Origin: Sphingomonas oleivorans
Lineage (GTDB): Bacteria; Pseudomonadota; Alphaproteobacteria; Sphingomonadales; Sphingomonadaceae
NCBI RefSeq assembly: GCF_003050615.1
Contig: NZ_NWBU01000017.1
Coordinates: forward strand, 114,588-178,587
Direction: 5' to 3'
DNA: 64,000 bases
In this document: piece after piece, positions 1 through 10,890 of the stretch
Layout of the letters: every line of letters starts with the position of its first letter
Position numbering within the stretch: position 1 is the first letter of the stretch
Position numbers and translations under genes: made by a program
Notes under the pieces: model-generated
Seen by the model: the letters and a program-made list of their open reading frames with translations, nothing else
What the model was told of the DNA's origin: nothing
Database searches by the model: none

Positions 1-1568
1 TGCGCGCGGGCGGCCTCGGCTTCGCGGCGCGCAGTATCGGCGCGAAGCTGCGCCGTTGCGCGTTCCAGCATCCCGGCCTCGGGATCGCCGTCGAGCGTGC
101 CGGAGTCCGCGTCCAGGATCGCCATTCGGCCTTCCGGCAGGCGAAGCACGTCCATTCCCGTCGCAACCAGCATCGGCACACCGGCCGACGCGGCAAGGAT
201 CGCGACATGCGATGTGGGCCCTCCGCGTGCGGAGACGATGCCGCCAAGCCGTGACATATCGAGCAGCAGGAATTGAGAGGGCAGAAGTTCGTCCGCGATC
301 AGGATCGCGCCCTCGGGCAAGACAGGAATGAGAGGCGCTTCCTCGCCCAAGATCCTTGCGATCAGGCGCTGCTCGACATCGAGAAGATCGGCAATGCGCT
401 CGATCAGAAGCGCGTTGCCCGTCGCGCGGATCGCTTCCGCATGCGCCCGCGTCGCGGCCCGCCACGCAAAAGCAGCGCTCTTGCCCTGGGCCAGCCAGTC
501 CGCAGCCGCCTCGCGCAGTTCGGGATCTTCCAGCAAGGCCCGGTGCGCGGCTGCGATCGATGCGGCTTCCCCGCCGCCGGTCGTTTCGAGTTCCACGCCA
601 ATCGCCGCTATTGCGGCGTCCAATATGGCAGTCTCCTCGGTCAATCCCATGCCCTGTTCGGGCACTTCCGCATCGGCAGGGCGGAACTGCACGATCGGGC
701 CTACGGACAGCCCCGGTGCGGCGCGAACACCCTTGAAGCGCGGCCCTTCGGCCGACGATTGCGGCGGAGCGTCGGCAATCGTCGGCCGCGGCTCTTGCGC
801 CTCCTCCTGCGCCTCGCCCATGCCCGTCTCGATCATGTCCGCAATGGTCGTGACGGCATGCTGCGCGTCCACGCCCGTCGCGCTGATCGAGACGCTGTCG
901 CCATGTTTCAATCCCAGCGACAGCATGGCGACGGTGCTGCGGGCGTTGGCCGCCCGGCCACCGACGGAAAAGCGGATGTCCGCCGTAAAAGGCTTGAGCG
1001 CGGCAGCGATCTTCGCGGCCGGACGGGCATGAAGGCCATGCGCCATCGGGATCATCACGTCGCGCCGGGTGACGGCTTCCCCTGTCGGTTCGGCCGTTGC
1101 CACGACCGCCGCCGCGCGATGCACCTCCATCAGCGGCTCGCCCGACGCTATAATGCGGTTGCAGGCGATCGCCCGCACGACATAGCCGTCATTGGCGACG
1201 ACGATCGGCGTGATCAGGCTCCTGGCCGCCGCCGCGACCGCATCCAGATCGAAGCGGATCAGCGGATCTCCCGTGCGGACGCGTGCGCCTGCCGCGACCA
1301 ACGCGGCAAAGCCTCGACCATTCAGCGCCACCGTCTCCAGGCCGATATGGAGGAGCAGTTGCGCGTCATTGGCAAGCTCGAGAGTGATCGAATGGCCGGT
1401 CGGCGCAACCGCGACGACCTCGGCATCGCAGGGTGCGCGCAGCACGCCGTCCAACGGGTCGATGGCGATGCCGTCTCCCATCATCCGCTCGGCGAATACG
1501 GGATCGGGCACCTCGTCGAGAGCCGCCGCCCAGCCGGCGATCGGCGCATATAGCCGGATGCCGGTCAT
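1..1568 (-). CDS. nagF: EIIA(Glc)-HPr-EI fusion phosphotransferase of the PTS (C-terminus beyond window)
   Basis: Soluble multidomain PTS phosphocarrier that relays phosphate from PEP to a sugar permease, most likely for N-acetylglucosamine given its neighbours. Reading the minus strand from the ATG at 1568 gives an EIIA(Glc)-like domain (residues about 1-150, active histidine near residue 74 in LLLHIGLETV), an HPr domain (about 165-255, phospho-His near 180 in HGLHARPAA), a linker, and the start of enzyme I (from about 280) with the phospho-His near residue 454 in GGPTSHVAI. The frame is open to the left edge, so the PEP-binding barrel of EI is missing from this window. It is divergent from the gntR-nagB-nagA operon. 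The cognate EIICB permease is probably just outside. The symbol follows the NagF fusion of pseudomonads and is a family-level assignment. Confidence 0.9.
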   Translation of the reverse strand, partial: MTGIRLYAPIAGWAAALDEVPDPVFAERMMGDGIAIDPLDGVLRAPCDAEVVAVAPTGHSITLELANDAQLLLHIGLETVALNGRGFAALVAAGARVRTGDPLIRFDLDAVAAAARSLITPIVVANDGYVVRAIACNRIIASGEPLMEVHRAAAVVATAEPTGEAVTRRDVMIPMAHGLHARPAAKIAAALKPFTADIRFSVGGRAANARSTVAMLSLGLKHGDSVSISATGVDAQHAVTTIADMIETGMGEAQEEAQEPRPTIADAPPQSSAEGPRFKGVRAAPGLSVGPIVQFRPADAEVPEQGMGLTEETAILDAAIAAIGVELETTGGGEAASIAAAHRALLEDPELREAAADWLAQGKSAAFAWRAATRAHAEAIRATGNALLIERIADLLDVEQRLIARILGEEAPLIPVLPEGAILIADELLPSQFLLLDMSRLGGIVSARGGPTSHVAILAASAGVPMLVATGMDVLRLPEGRMAILDADSGTLDGDPEAGMLERATAQLRADTARREAEAARA

Positions 1569-1667
1569 GACGCCTGCGGGAAAGAATATGCATGGGCCAT
1601 GGGCGAACCCGTCACCTGCAAGCCCAAACATTTTTGGAATGCCATCCTATGCCCCCGACCATAGATG

Positions 1668-1780
1668 CCAACCTATAACCAATGAGACAATCCATCAGGC
1701 CAATCCGGCCGTCAAGTGCAGAAGCATCGAAAGACAGAGGCTACAGGGACAGAATCATCTGGAAATGGGTTATAGATTGG
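1668..1780. promoter_or_regulatory. Inverted pair of operator-like elements in the nag divergent promoter region
   Basis: The 266-base gap between the PTS gene and the GntR gene carries GGTTATAGGTTGG on the minus strand (1668-1680) and GGTTATAGATTGG on the plus strand (1768-1780). They match at 12 of 13 positions and are 100 bases apart, one facing each gene. The plus-strand copy overlaps a TATA-rich stretch (1784-1790) that may be part of the gntR promoter. The arrangement fits one regulator, probably the adjacent GntR protein, acting on both promoters. The binding is inferred. Confidence 0.5.
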
Positions 1781-1834
1781 TTCTATATATGCAGCGGGTC
1801 GCCGAGCGGCCCGGATCCGGGGAGACCGAGACGA

Positions 1835-2575
1835 ATGAGCCTGGCCGAGCAGATAGGACCGCTTGAGACGGAAATCCGCGCGCCGCTCTATCTGCGGCTG
1901 CAGCGGGCATTGCGCCGTGCCGTCGAGTCTCAACTACTCAAGCCCGATGAGGCGCTTCCCCCGGAACGCGATCTCGCCGCCGACTTCGATGTGTCGCGGA
2001 TCACGGTGCGCAAGGCATTGGACGGACTGGTCGAGGAAGGCTTGCTGACCCGGCGACAGGGCGCGGGCACCTTCGTCAAGGGCGTGGTGGAAAAGCAATT
2101 CTCCAAGCTCACCAGCTTCTCGGAGGATATGGCGACGCGCGGGCGCAAGGTGCGTACCAAATGGCTGAGCAAATCGGAGGGCGCCGTTCGCCCCGAAGAG
2201 GCGCTGACACTGGGCCTGAGCCCCGGCACCCGCGTATTCCGTTTCCAGCGGGTCCGCTATGCCGACGACATGCCGATGGCGCTCGAACATTCGGTGATTT
2301 CGGGTTTCGGGCTTGCCGGCATCGATGCCGTCCACGATTCTCTTTATGAAGCGCTGCAAGCGACCGGCAGCCGCCCTGTGCGCGCGCTGCAGCGGCTGCG
2401 CGCCGTCCCGTTCGATGCCGAGCAGGCGATGCTGCTGGACGTCGAGCAGGGAGCGCCCGGCCTTTTCATCGAACGCCGCGGTTATCTGGAGGATGGTCGT
2501 CCGATCGAGATGACCCATAGCTGGTATCGCGGCGACGCCTATGACTTTGTCGCCGAACTGAATGAGCGCTCATGA
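1835..2575 (+). CDS. nagR: GntR family (HutC/YvoA type) regulator, probable NagR/NagQ
   Basis: Transcriptional regulator of 246 residues with an N-terminal winged helix (about residues 15-85: PLYLRLQRALRRAV, then LPPERDLAADFDVSRITVRK and the RRQGAGTFV wing) and a C-terminal UTRA ligand-binding domain (about 95-240). The start at 1835 is chosen because the winged-helix fold begins right after it and a GGGGAGA-like ribosome site precedes it; the frame stays open upstream to 1682. The stop overlaps the next ATG (ATGA), so it is co-translated with the deaminase. In this family the ligand is often GlcNAc-6-P or GlcN-6-P, which fits autoregulation through the operator pair upstream. That ligand is inferred from context. 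Confidence 0.88.
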   Translation: MSLAEQIGPLETEIRAPLYLRLQRALRRAVESQLLKPDEALPPERDLAADFDVSRITVRKALDGLVEEGLLTRRQGAGTFVKGVVEKQFSKLTSFSEDMATRGRKVRTKWLSKSEGAVRPEEALTLGLSPGTRVFRFQRVRYADDMPMALEHSVISGFGLAGIDAVHDSLYEALQATGSRPVRALQRLRAVPFDAEQAMLLDVEQGAPGLFIERRGYLEDGRPIEMTHSWYRGDAYDFVAELNERS

Positions 2576-3606
2576 ACAAGTCCGCCGAAACCACCCAGAT
2601 GTTCGCCGAGGCGAAGCAGGCAGCCGCGGTGGTCGCCGCCCAAGGCGCCGCCAATGCCGCTCGCATTGCGGCACTCGCGCTGAACCTGAGGGCCACGCCA
2701 CCCAGCATGGTGCTTAGCTGCGCGCGTGGCAGCTCGGATCATGCCGCGACCTTCGCCAAATATCTGATCGAGACGCGTCTCGGAATTGCTGTCGCATCGC
2801 AGGCGCCCTCCATCGCCTCGGTCTATGGCATGGCGCCGCGCGCGCCCGATGCGCTTTGCCTTGCAATTTCGCAGTCGGGCAAGAGTCCGGACATTCTGGC
2901 GGCCGTGGAATCGTCAAGCCGCGCCGGCGCCTCCAGCGTGGCGCTCGTCAATGTCGAGGATTCGCCGCTCGCTAATCTTGCCGATCATGTCATTCCTCTG
3001 CGCGCCGGCCCCGAGCTGAGCGTGGCGGCGACGAAGAGCTATATTGCGACCATCGCCGCGCTCATCGATCTTGTTGCCGCCTGGAGTGGCGATAGGGAAT
3101 TGGCGACTGCTCTCGCCGCCGCCCCGGGCCAGCTCGAAAATGCCTGGGCGGCGGACTGGTCGCCACTGGTCGAGCGCCTGCGCGACGTTCGCGGCCTATA
3201 TGTGATCGGGCGCGGCCTGGGTCTTGGGATCGCGCAAGAAGCCGCGCTGAAATTCAAGGAGACTTGCGGGCTCCATGCCGAGGCCTTCAGCGCAGCCGAG
3301 GTACGCCACGGGCCGATGGCGCTGGTGAAGCAAGGCTTTCCGCTGCTCGTCTTCCGCCAGTCGGACGAAACCGAAAGCGGCATCGACGATCTGATTTCGG
3401 AGATCGTCGCGCGCGGCGGCGAAGTCATTGTTGCGGGCCCTGCCCCAAGAGGTGCGATCGCCCTCCCCTCCATATCCGCCCATCCGGTTATCGAGCCGAT
3501 GCTGCAGATCCAATCCTTCTACCGCGCGGTCAATGCGCTATCGGTCGCACGCGGGCTCGATCCGGACAGGCCGCCCTATCTGGCCAAAGTGACGGAAACA
3601 CTCTGA
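2572..3606 (+). CDS. nagB-II: SIS-domain glucosamine-6-phosphate deaminase (NagB-II type)
   Basis: 344-residue protein with two SIS domains related to the isomerase half of GlmS but without the glutaminase domain. Sugar-phosphate loops are visible: SCARGSSDHAA near residue 50, AISQSGKSPD near 100, GRGLGLGIAQEAALKFKET near 215-235, and the EVRHGPMALV motif near 245. In alphaproteobacteria lacking classical NagB, this family converts glucosamine-6-P to fructose-6-P and ammonia. It overlaps the regulator by 4 bases and nagA by 1 base (TGATG), so the three are one translationally coupled operon. It could be an AgaS-like isomerase, but the partnership with nagA and the PTS supports GlcNAc catabolism. 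Confidence 0.9.
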   Translation: MNKSAETTQMFAEAKQAAAVVAAQGAANAARIAALALNLRATPPSMVLSCARGSSDHAATFAKYLIETRLGIAVASQAPSIASVYGMAPRAPDALCLAISQSGKSPDILAAVESSSRAGASSVALVNVEDSPLANLADHVIPLRAGPELSVAATKSYIATIAALIDLVAAWSGDRELATALAAAPGQLENAWAADWSPLVERLRDVRGLYVIGRGLGLGIAQEAALKFKETCGLHAEAFSAAEVRHGPMALVKQGFPLLVFRQSDETESGIDDLISEIVARGGEVIVAGPAPRGAIALPSISAHPVIEPMLQIQSFYRAVNALSVARGLDPDRPPYLAKVTETL

Positions 3607-4751
3607 TGCTCGCGCTTGCCAACGCCCGCATCCTCACCCCGGCCGGCTTTCTGGAAAATGCCGCCGTCCTGATCGAAGGCACGAAGATCTCGGGGATCGT
3701 CGGGAAGGACGATATCCCCGCAGACGCCGACATAACCGATCTGGACGGCCAGACGCTCGTTCCCGGCTTCATCGATACGCAGGTGAACGGCGGCGGTGGC
3801 GTCCTGTTCAATGATTCGCCCACGGTGGACGCGATCGCTGCAATCGGTGCCACACATCGGGCGTTCGGCACGACCGGCTTCCTGCCGACATTGATCAGCG
3901 ACGATCTCGCCGTCGTGCGCCGTGGCATAGAGGCTGTGGGAGCAGCGATCGACGCCGGGGTTCCCGGCGTTCTCGGCATCCATATCGAGGGACCGTTCCT
4001 CAACGCCGACCGCAAGGGCATACATGACAAGTCGAAGATCCGCGCGCTGGACGACGAGGGCTTCGCCGCGATCACCAGCCTGAGGCGCGGCAAGACGCTG
4101 GTGACGCTCGCGCCCGAGCGGACGACGCCGGAGATGATCCGCCGCCTCGCAAATTATGGCGTGATCGTCGCTGCGGGGCATAGCGACGGCAGCTATCAGC
4201 AAATCCACACCGCGCTCGATTACGGCCTCACCGGCTTCACGCATTTGTTCAACGCCATGTCCCCCCTCACGGCGCGCGAGCCGGGAGTGGTCGGAGCCGC
4301 GCTCGAGGATGCGGAGTCCTGGTGCGGCCTCATCGTCGACGGAAGACATGTCCACCCGACGACGATGCGACTGGCGCTGCGCTGCAAGCCGGCCGATCGC
4401 TTCATGCTCGTTACCGACGCGATGCCCAGCGTCGGCAAGGTCGACAAGCATTTCCTGCTGCAGGGCCGGCCGATCAATGTCGTCGACGGAGTCTGCGTCA
4501 ATCAGGACGGCACGCTGGCCGGCTCCGATCTGGACATGGCCATGGCGGTGCGCAACGCCCGGCACATGCTTGGCGTCAGCCTGGAAATGGCGGTGCGCAT
4601 GGCCAGCCTTCATCCCGCCCGGTTTCTCGGCATCGATGCGGAAACGGGCACCATCGCGCCGGGCCTGAGCGCCGACATGGTGCTGCTCGACGACAGCGGA
4701 CAGGTGCTGGAAAGCTGGATAGCGGGCAAAGCCGCAAGAGCCTTACGCTAA
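3606..4751 (+). CDS. nagA: N-acetylglucosamine-6-phosphate deacetylase
   Basis: 381-residue amidohydrolase-superfamily enzyme that removes acetate from GlcNAc-6-P to give glucosamine-6-P for the NagB-II enzyme encoded just upstream. Visible hallmarks are the early LVPGFIDTQVNGGGG metal-site region (the first metal motif is degenerate, as in NagA), IHIEGPFLN with the metal-binding Glu, AAGHSDGSY and FTHLFNAMS with the histidine ligands, and VTDAM with the catalytic Asp. The start at 3606 shares its A with the upstream stop codon. Length is typical of NagA. Confidence 0.95.
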   Translation: MLALANARILTPAGFLENAAVLIEGTKISGIVGKDDIPADADITDLDGQTLVPGFIDTQVNGGGGVLFNDSPTVDAIAAIGATHRAFGTTGFLPTLISDDLAVVRRGIEAVGAAIDAGVPGVLGIHIEGPFLNADRKGIHDKSKIRALDDEGFAAITSLRRGKTLVTLAPERTTPEMIRRLANYGVIVAAGHSDGSYQQIHTALDYGLTGFTHLFNAMSPLTAREPGVVGAALEDAESWCGLIVDGRHVHPTTMRLALRCKPADRFMLVTDAMPSVGKVDKHFLLQGRPINVVDGVCVNQDGTLAGSDLDMAMAVRNARHMLGVSLEMAVRMASLHPARFLGIDAETGTIAPGLSADMVLLDDSGQVLESWIAGKAARALR

Positions 4752-5065
4752 GCCGCCGTCCGGGCGCGTATCGCGAACGGCCCGACCCAGCGCATCGGCA
4801 GGTTTTGGTACCCGCCGGGCGAAGAGATGTGGCCGATCGGCGAACACCGGTCGAGCGGCGAAGGCGATTATGGATAGGCCTGCACCGCCCCACGCTGATC
4901 GCCACGATCGCCTACGCCCTTCTCCCGTCCCGCCGCCTCACCGCAACGGGACAGAAAAAGTCCCTGGTCCGCCTCCGCAGCCAAGCTGCTGCCCGCATTG
5001 TGACAAGCGCATCGCCGCAGCTGATTGATCCAGTCAGCCAAAGCCGCGCCAGACGAGCGGATCCG
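4752..5065. other. Convergent intergenic region, no gene seen
   Basis: About 310 bases between nagA and the minus-strand M20 hydrolase, both of which end here. The only structure noted is a small hairpin, GGGAC (4948-4952) with GTCCC (4960-4964) around an A-rich loop. One frame just after nagA reads like a short protein fragment (WYPPGEEMWPIGEH), but it has no start and no family I recognise. Confidence 0.4.
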
Positions 5066-6667
<1,602 letters not shown>

Positions 6668-6744
6668 CCCTCCCTCGGGACGGGCATTCCGCCCCCTGCA
6701 AATGAAGCCAAAAGCCGCGCCTCGGCCGAGGCGCGGAAACCGCA

Positions 6745-9735
6745 TCAGTAGGAAATGCGCAGGCCAAGCCGGAAAACGCGTCCCAGCACGTCGTACAAAG
6801 CACGGTTGGTCTGGGCATAAGCCGGCGTATTGTTCCCGGTCGGCCCGTTGCCCACCAGCACCGGATCGCGGTTGAGCAGGTTGCGGACAAACAGGAATGC
6901 CTGCGCCTTGGTCGGCCCGACGTCGAACATATGCGTCACCGAAGCATCGAGATAGAAGGCGCCATCGATGTCATTGTCGTTGATCGTCCGGTGTTCGACG
7001 GTCGAGGCCGGGCAGCCGGTCTGGCATTCGACGAACGAATTGTCATAGACGCCGCTGCTGAAGCCCCGTCCGGTCACGTTAAATGCCCAGGGGCCGGTCT
7101 CGTAATTGGCTGTCAGGCGGTAGTTCCAGTCGGGCGTGGCGTTGCCGCCGGCATTGACCCCGGCATATTCGATGGGGAAATCGATGCCGTTGTCGACCCG
7201 GTTGCTGATATAGTGCGTGGCGAGCGCACGCAGCGTCAGATTGCCCGGCCCCACCTCGCGACGATAGCTCAGTTCCAAGTCCAACCCCCGCGATTCCTGC
7301 GTAGCGAAGTTGAACGGCACCAGCCGGATGCCCGAGATATCGGTCGTGCTGCCAGGCGCGTAGCTGATATTGTCGCAGAACGCCTGAACATTCTGCTCAT
7401 AGCACAGATTGACGGTGGTCTGCGCCGTCACCGTGCCGACCGCGCCATCCAGCGTGATGTCATAATAGTCGACCGACGCCGCGAAGCCCGGAAAGAAGCT
7501 CGGCGTCAACACCACGCCCAGGCCATAGGTTTCCGCCACTTCGGGCTTGAGCGCGGTGTTGCCGGTCGTCTGTTCGACGAACTGGTCGGCCCGGGTAGCG
7601 CCTCCGGTCAGCGGCACGTTGACCGTATTGGTGCGCGCTGTGCCCGGCGCGAACAACTCGCTCAGATTGGGCGCACGAATATCGCGTGAAACGGTCGCGC
7701 GAAGCTTGATATCGTCGATGATCTGCGAGGTTATGCCCGCCTTCCAAGTCGTGACGCTGCCCGATGTCGAATAGTCGGTGATGCGGACCGCGCCGTTGAA
7801 ATCGGTGCCGTCAATGATCGGAAAGATCGTCTCGAAATAGGCTTCCTTGACGTTGTACGACCCGATGGTGGGCAGATAATTGCCATAGAGCCACCCCGAG
7901 TTGAACTGCGGCTCGACAAACCCGTCCACCGACTCCTTGCGATATTCGCCGCCGAATGCCACCGACACCGGCCCGGCCCAATTTTCGAACAGGTTGTTCG
8001 TCGAAAAATTGAACGCCGCCACATCCTGCTTGAGCGTCTGCCGCCGATAGGGCTGGTCGCCGTCGTTGAAGATATAGTCGATCGCCGCCTGGGTGACACC
8101 GCCGACGCCGATCCGGTTGAGCGGCACGCAGCCATTAGCAGGATCGGTGAGCGTCGACCGGCAGACGATCTGCCCGGTAGCCGGGTTGACGACCGCATCC
8201 GTCGCCAAGCTGACGCGGGCGTTGTTCCACGTGTTGATCAGCCGCTCGTTGAGGCTGGCGACGCCCTTCTGATAATAGGCATCCCATTTCCATTCCGCCC
8301 CGACCAATCCGAAGCCGCCATTCGCGCCGGCGACATAGCGCTCGACCTCGCGGACATTGTCGCTGCCCGCGGCCGGAATGCCGGCGTTGCTCGTGCCGAT
8401 GGATATCGACGTAATGTCCGGGTCGTTCGCCGCGTTATAGGCCGCGATGCTCGTGCGGAAGCTGGTCGGCAGATAGGCGTTGTCGGTGCGGATCACCACG
8501 CCGGTGCTGGGGGTCTGCTGATAATAGCTCAGCCCCTCGTAACGCGAATAGGCGATCTGGCCGAACAGCTCGATATTGTCGGTGATGTCGAAGCTGAGCC
8601 GCCCGAACAGGCTGGCGCGATCCTCGTCGGGCACCAGCGAGTTGGAGCCCAGATGGCCCTCGCGAGTGATGCGATAATCGCCGCCGACCATCCACTGTCC
8701 GTTGGTCGGCCCGAAGGCCAGCTGGTTGACGCTCGCTTGGCCCGTGCTTGGATTGATCGTGCCGAAATAGGTGCCCCGGAAGGGGCCGGTGCTGATGAGG
8801 CCGCCCGGCGTGAACTGCCCGGGCCCAATCCCGGCCTGCACCAGGCGCGCGGGCTGGCCGTTGGTCGGCGTATAGGCGGGGTTGTCGATCTGGAAGAAGC
8901 CGGCATCGTTCCACGCGCGATCGATCGTGTGAACGCCGTCCTGCGTGAAATATTCGCCGCTCAGCAGGATGTGGCCGCGGCCGCCGGCGAATGGCGTACC
9001 ATAGGTGAGCGACGCCTTATGGTTGGGATTGTCGCCATAGCTGGTCTCGCCATATTCATATTCGGCCTTGATGCCCGTATAATCACGGTCAAGAATGAAG
9101 TTGACGACGCCCGAAACCGCGTCCGATCCATAGGCCGAGGATGCGCCGCCGGTCACCACTTCCACGCGCTGGATCAGCGCCTGGGGAAAGGTGTTCACGT
9201 CGACCACGCCGGTCGCGGCCGACGCCACCGAACGCTGCCCGTCGAACAATACGAGCGTGCGGCTGGCGCCGAGCGCGCGCAGGTTGATCGAGGCGATGCC
9301 CGCAAGACCGCTGCTGAGCGCTCCGGATGAATTGGCCGCGGTCGAGCTGCCGCGCACCGAAGGAAGGGTGTTGACGAAGTCGGCGACGTTCGCGGGCGCC
9401 TCGGCTCTCAATTCCTTGTCACTGATGACGCTCACGGGCGTCGGCGAGTCGAAGCCGTCGCGCGCGATGCGCGTACCCGTCACCGTGATTTCGTCGAGCG
9501 GCGCGGGCCTATCCTGCGTGACCAGGCCATCTGCGGGCGGCTGTTCCTGTCCACCCGCCACATTGACGCTTTCCTCGTCGCTATTGGCCGCCTCGATCGG
9601 GCCTCCCTGCTGCGCATTGGCCATCTGCGCTCCGAGGCAAAGCGCCATGACATTAGCCGTAGTCAGAATATATCGCCTGACTGAACGATGCCTTGAACTA
9701 TTACAGCCTACATATACGCTCCGAAAGATTGCCAT
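6745..9735 (-). CDS. TonB-dependent outer-membrane receptor
   Basis: 996-residue receptor. A long N-terminal export signal (arginine-rich, then a hydrophobic stretch ending AQMANAQ) is followed by an acidic linker, a TonB-box-like DEITVTGTRI near residue 85, a plug domain (PTPVSVIS to NFILDRDY, about 95-230) and a long beta-barrel ending GLRISY with the terminal aromatic. The ATG at 9735 is preferred over the upstream TTG because AAGGGGG precedes it by about five bases. The style with SSAYGSDAVSGVVNFI is common in sphingomonad and Caulobacter receptors. Substrate unknown. It shares orientation with the M20 hydrolase downstream and may supply its substrate. Confidence 0.92.
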   Translation of the reverse strand: MAIFRSVYVGCNSSRHRSVRRYILTTANVMALCLGAQMANAQQGGPIEAANSDEESVNVAGGQEQPPADGLVTQDRPAPLDEITVTGTRIARDGFDSPTPVSVISDKELRAEAPANVADFVNTLPSVRGSSTAANSSGALSSGLAGIASINLRALGASRTLVLFDGQRSVASAATGVVDVNTFPQALIQRVEVVTGGASSAYGSDAVSGVVNFILDRDYTGIKAEYEYGETSYGDNPNHKASLTYGTPFAGGRGHILLSGEYFTQDGVHTIDRAWNDAGFFQIDNPAYTPTNGQPARLVQAGIGPGQFTPGGLISTGPFRGTYFGTINPSTGQASVNQLAFGPTNGQWMVGGDYRITREGHLGSNSLVPDEDRASLFGRLSFDITDNIELFGQIAYSRYEGLSYYQQTPSTGVVIRTDNAYLPTSFRTSIAAYNAANDPDITSISIGTSNAGIPAAGSDNVREVERYVAGANGGFGLVGAEWKWDAYYQKGVASLNERLINTWNNARVSLATDAVVNPATGQIVCRSTLTDPANGCVPLNRIGVGGVTQAAIDYIFNDGDQPYRRQTLKQDVAAFNFSTNNLFENWAGPVSVAFGGEYRKESVDGFVEPQFNSGWLYGNYLPTIGSYNVKEAYFETIFPIIDGTDFNGAVRITDYSTSGSVTTWKAGITSQIIDDIKLRATVSRDIRAPNLSELFAPGTARTNTVNVPLTGGATRADQFVEQTTGNTALKPEVAETYGLGVVLTPSFFPGFAASVDYYDITLDGAVGTVTAQTTVNLCYEQNVQAFCDNISYAPGSTTDISGIRLVPFNFATQESRGLDLELSYRREVGPGNLTLRALATHYISNRVDNGIDFPIEYAGVNAGGNATPDWNYRLTANYETGPWAFNVTGRGFSSGVYDNSFVECQTGCPASTVEHRTINDNDIDGAFYLDASVTHMFDVGPTKAQAFLFVRNLLNRDPVLVGNGPTGNNTPAYAQTNRALYDVLGRVFRLGLRISY

Positions 9736-10182
9736 GATTGCCCCCTTCAATATTCCATAGCGCTACGGGCAACCCTCTCCAGCGTTATATATTATAGTTT
9801 CTTAATCCAAATTCCATTTACTCCGACGAAACTTAGACAACATTACAAGTTAATGATTTCCTTAAGATGCAATAATCGTCCCGATTACATCTTCACAAAC
9901 CAATTGATTTGCGCGCCCATGTCTTCGCCGAAGGGCGCGGCCCAACTGCCTGACCAGCCTCTCGCCGGCGGCAACCATTAGCTTCCCTCACACTGTTCAA
10001 TGAAAAGTTATCAGATTGCCGGTTGCGGTTCCCGCTAATCTCGGGCGCGCAAAATGGTTTCTGCGTGGATTTCATGCGCAGAAACAGAAAAGTTTGCAGG
10101 ATTGCTGCTTCAGGTTCGCAGGCGGTGACGCTTATCGAATCACCATAAGCAGGCACATGGCATATGCCTGCTTATGCTTGGC
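9736..10182. other. AT-rich promoter region of the TonB receptor
   Basis: About 450 bases upstream of the TonB receptor and downstream of the Lrp-type regulator. The segment 9779-9900 is markedly A+T-rich compared with the rest of the window and probably holds the receptor promoter, but no single -35/-10 pair is convincing. Short open frames on both strands here lack ribosome sites and family features. The hairpin at 10144-10176 is listed separately. Confidence 0.4.
10144..10176 (-). terminator. Perfect 12-bp hairpin after the Lrp-type gene
   Basis: CATAAGCAGGCA (10144-10155) pairs exactly with TGCCTGCTTATG (10165-10176) around a 9-base loop, starting seven bases beyond the Lrp stop. No T-run follows on the minus strand, so it could instead be a protein-binding dyad upstream of the TonB gene. 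Terminator is the simpler reading. Confidence 0.45.
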
Positions 10183-10677
10183 TCAGCTTAGTCCATGGAA
10201 AAGGATCGGCGGAACCGTACGCTGCGCAACCTCGCGCATCACGAAGCTGCTGCGAATCTTGGCGACATGGGGCAGCGTGGAAAGCTCGCTGCGATAGACC
10301 CTGTCATAATCCTCGAAGGACTTCACATGGACGATCATGAGGAAGTCCGTATCTCCGGAAACGAAGCTGCAATAGGACATTGACGGGCAGCGCACGACCG
10401 CGGTCTCGAACTCGTTGAGCGCTTGCTCGGCTTGAGAGCTGAGTTCGATCGCTACCATCACGACGATGCTGAAGCCCAGCCGGGACAGATCGAGATCGGC
10501 GGTATAGCCCCGCACGGCGCCGCGCTCCTCGAGGATCTTGCGCCGCCGGGCAGCCGCGGTGCTCGACAAATGAACGCGCTCGCCCAGGGCGACGTCCGAA
10601 GCGCGTCCGTCCTTCGAAAGCTCTCGAAGGATTCGATAATCCGTCTGATCGATCGCCGTAGAGCTGGAATCCTCCAT
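10183..10677 (-). CDS. Lrp/AsnC family transcriptional regulator
   Basis: 164-residue regulator. Residues about 8-68 form the helix-turn-helix (IDQTDYRILRELSKDGR, then LSSTAAARRRKILEE) and residues about 75-155 the RAM/ligand-binding domain (GFSIVVMVAIELSS and the CSFVSGDTDFLMIVHVKS strand). Such proteins respond to amino acids or their catabolites. AAAGGGGC sits before the ATG. It is divergent from a secreted metalloprotease and lies next to a TonB receptor, so local control of peptide or amino-acid use is plausible, but no operator was identified. Confidence 0.92.
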   Translation of the reverse strand: MEDSSSTAIDQTDYRILRELSKDGRASDVALGERVHLSSTAAARRRKILEERGAVRGYTADLDLSRLGFSIVVMVAIELSSQAEQALNEFETAVVRCPSMSYCSFVSGDTDFLMIVHVKSFEDYDRVYRSELSTLPHVAKIRSSFVMREVAQRTVPPILFHGLS

Positions 10678-10890
10678 GAAACGCCCCTTTCTCGCATGAA
10701 AACGTCAACTTTGGCGCAGATCCTGTGGTGGAATGACAGGAAGCGCAATGCCGATCATGCTAGCTTCGGCCGCGCACAAGCCCTGCTGCCGAGCGTCCCG
10801 CGGGCCGTGATCGTCCCGGGAGATGCGAATGGCGGGCTGGTTCTGGCTGCAGGCGGGATCGACCGTCATTTGGACAAGGGGGCAAGTTCG

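Noticed and set aside
273..1553. Plus-strand frame of about 430 codons at the left edge
   Set aside because: Antisense to the EIIA-HPr-EI fusion, whose three phospho-histidine motifs are intact on the other strand.
4752..4870. Short fragment WYPPGEEMWPIGEH just after nagA as a pseudogene
   Set aside because: Too short and without a recognised family; chance cannot be excluded.
9893..10297. Two short overlapping frames in the TonB/Lrp gap
   Set aside because: Atypical codon use, no ribosome sites, overlap a perfect hairpin and each other.
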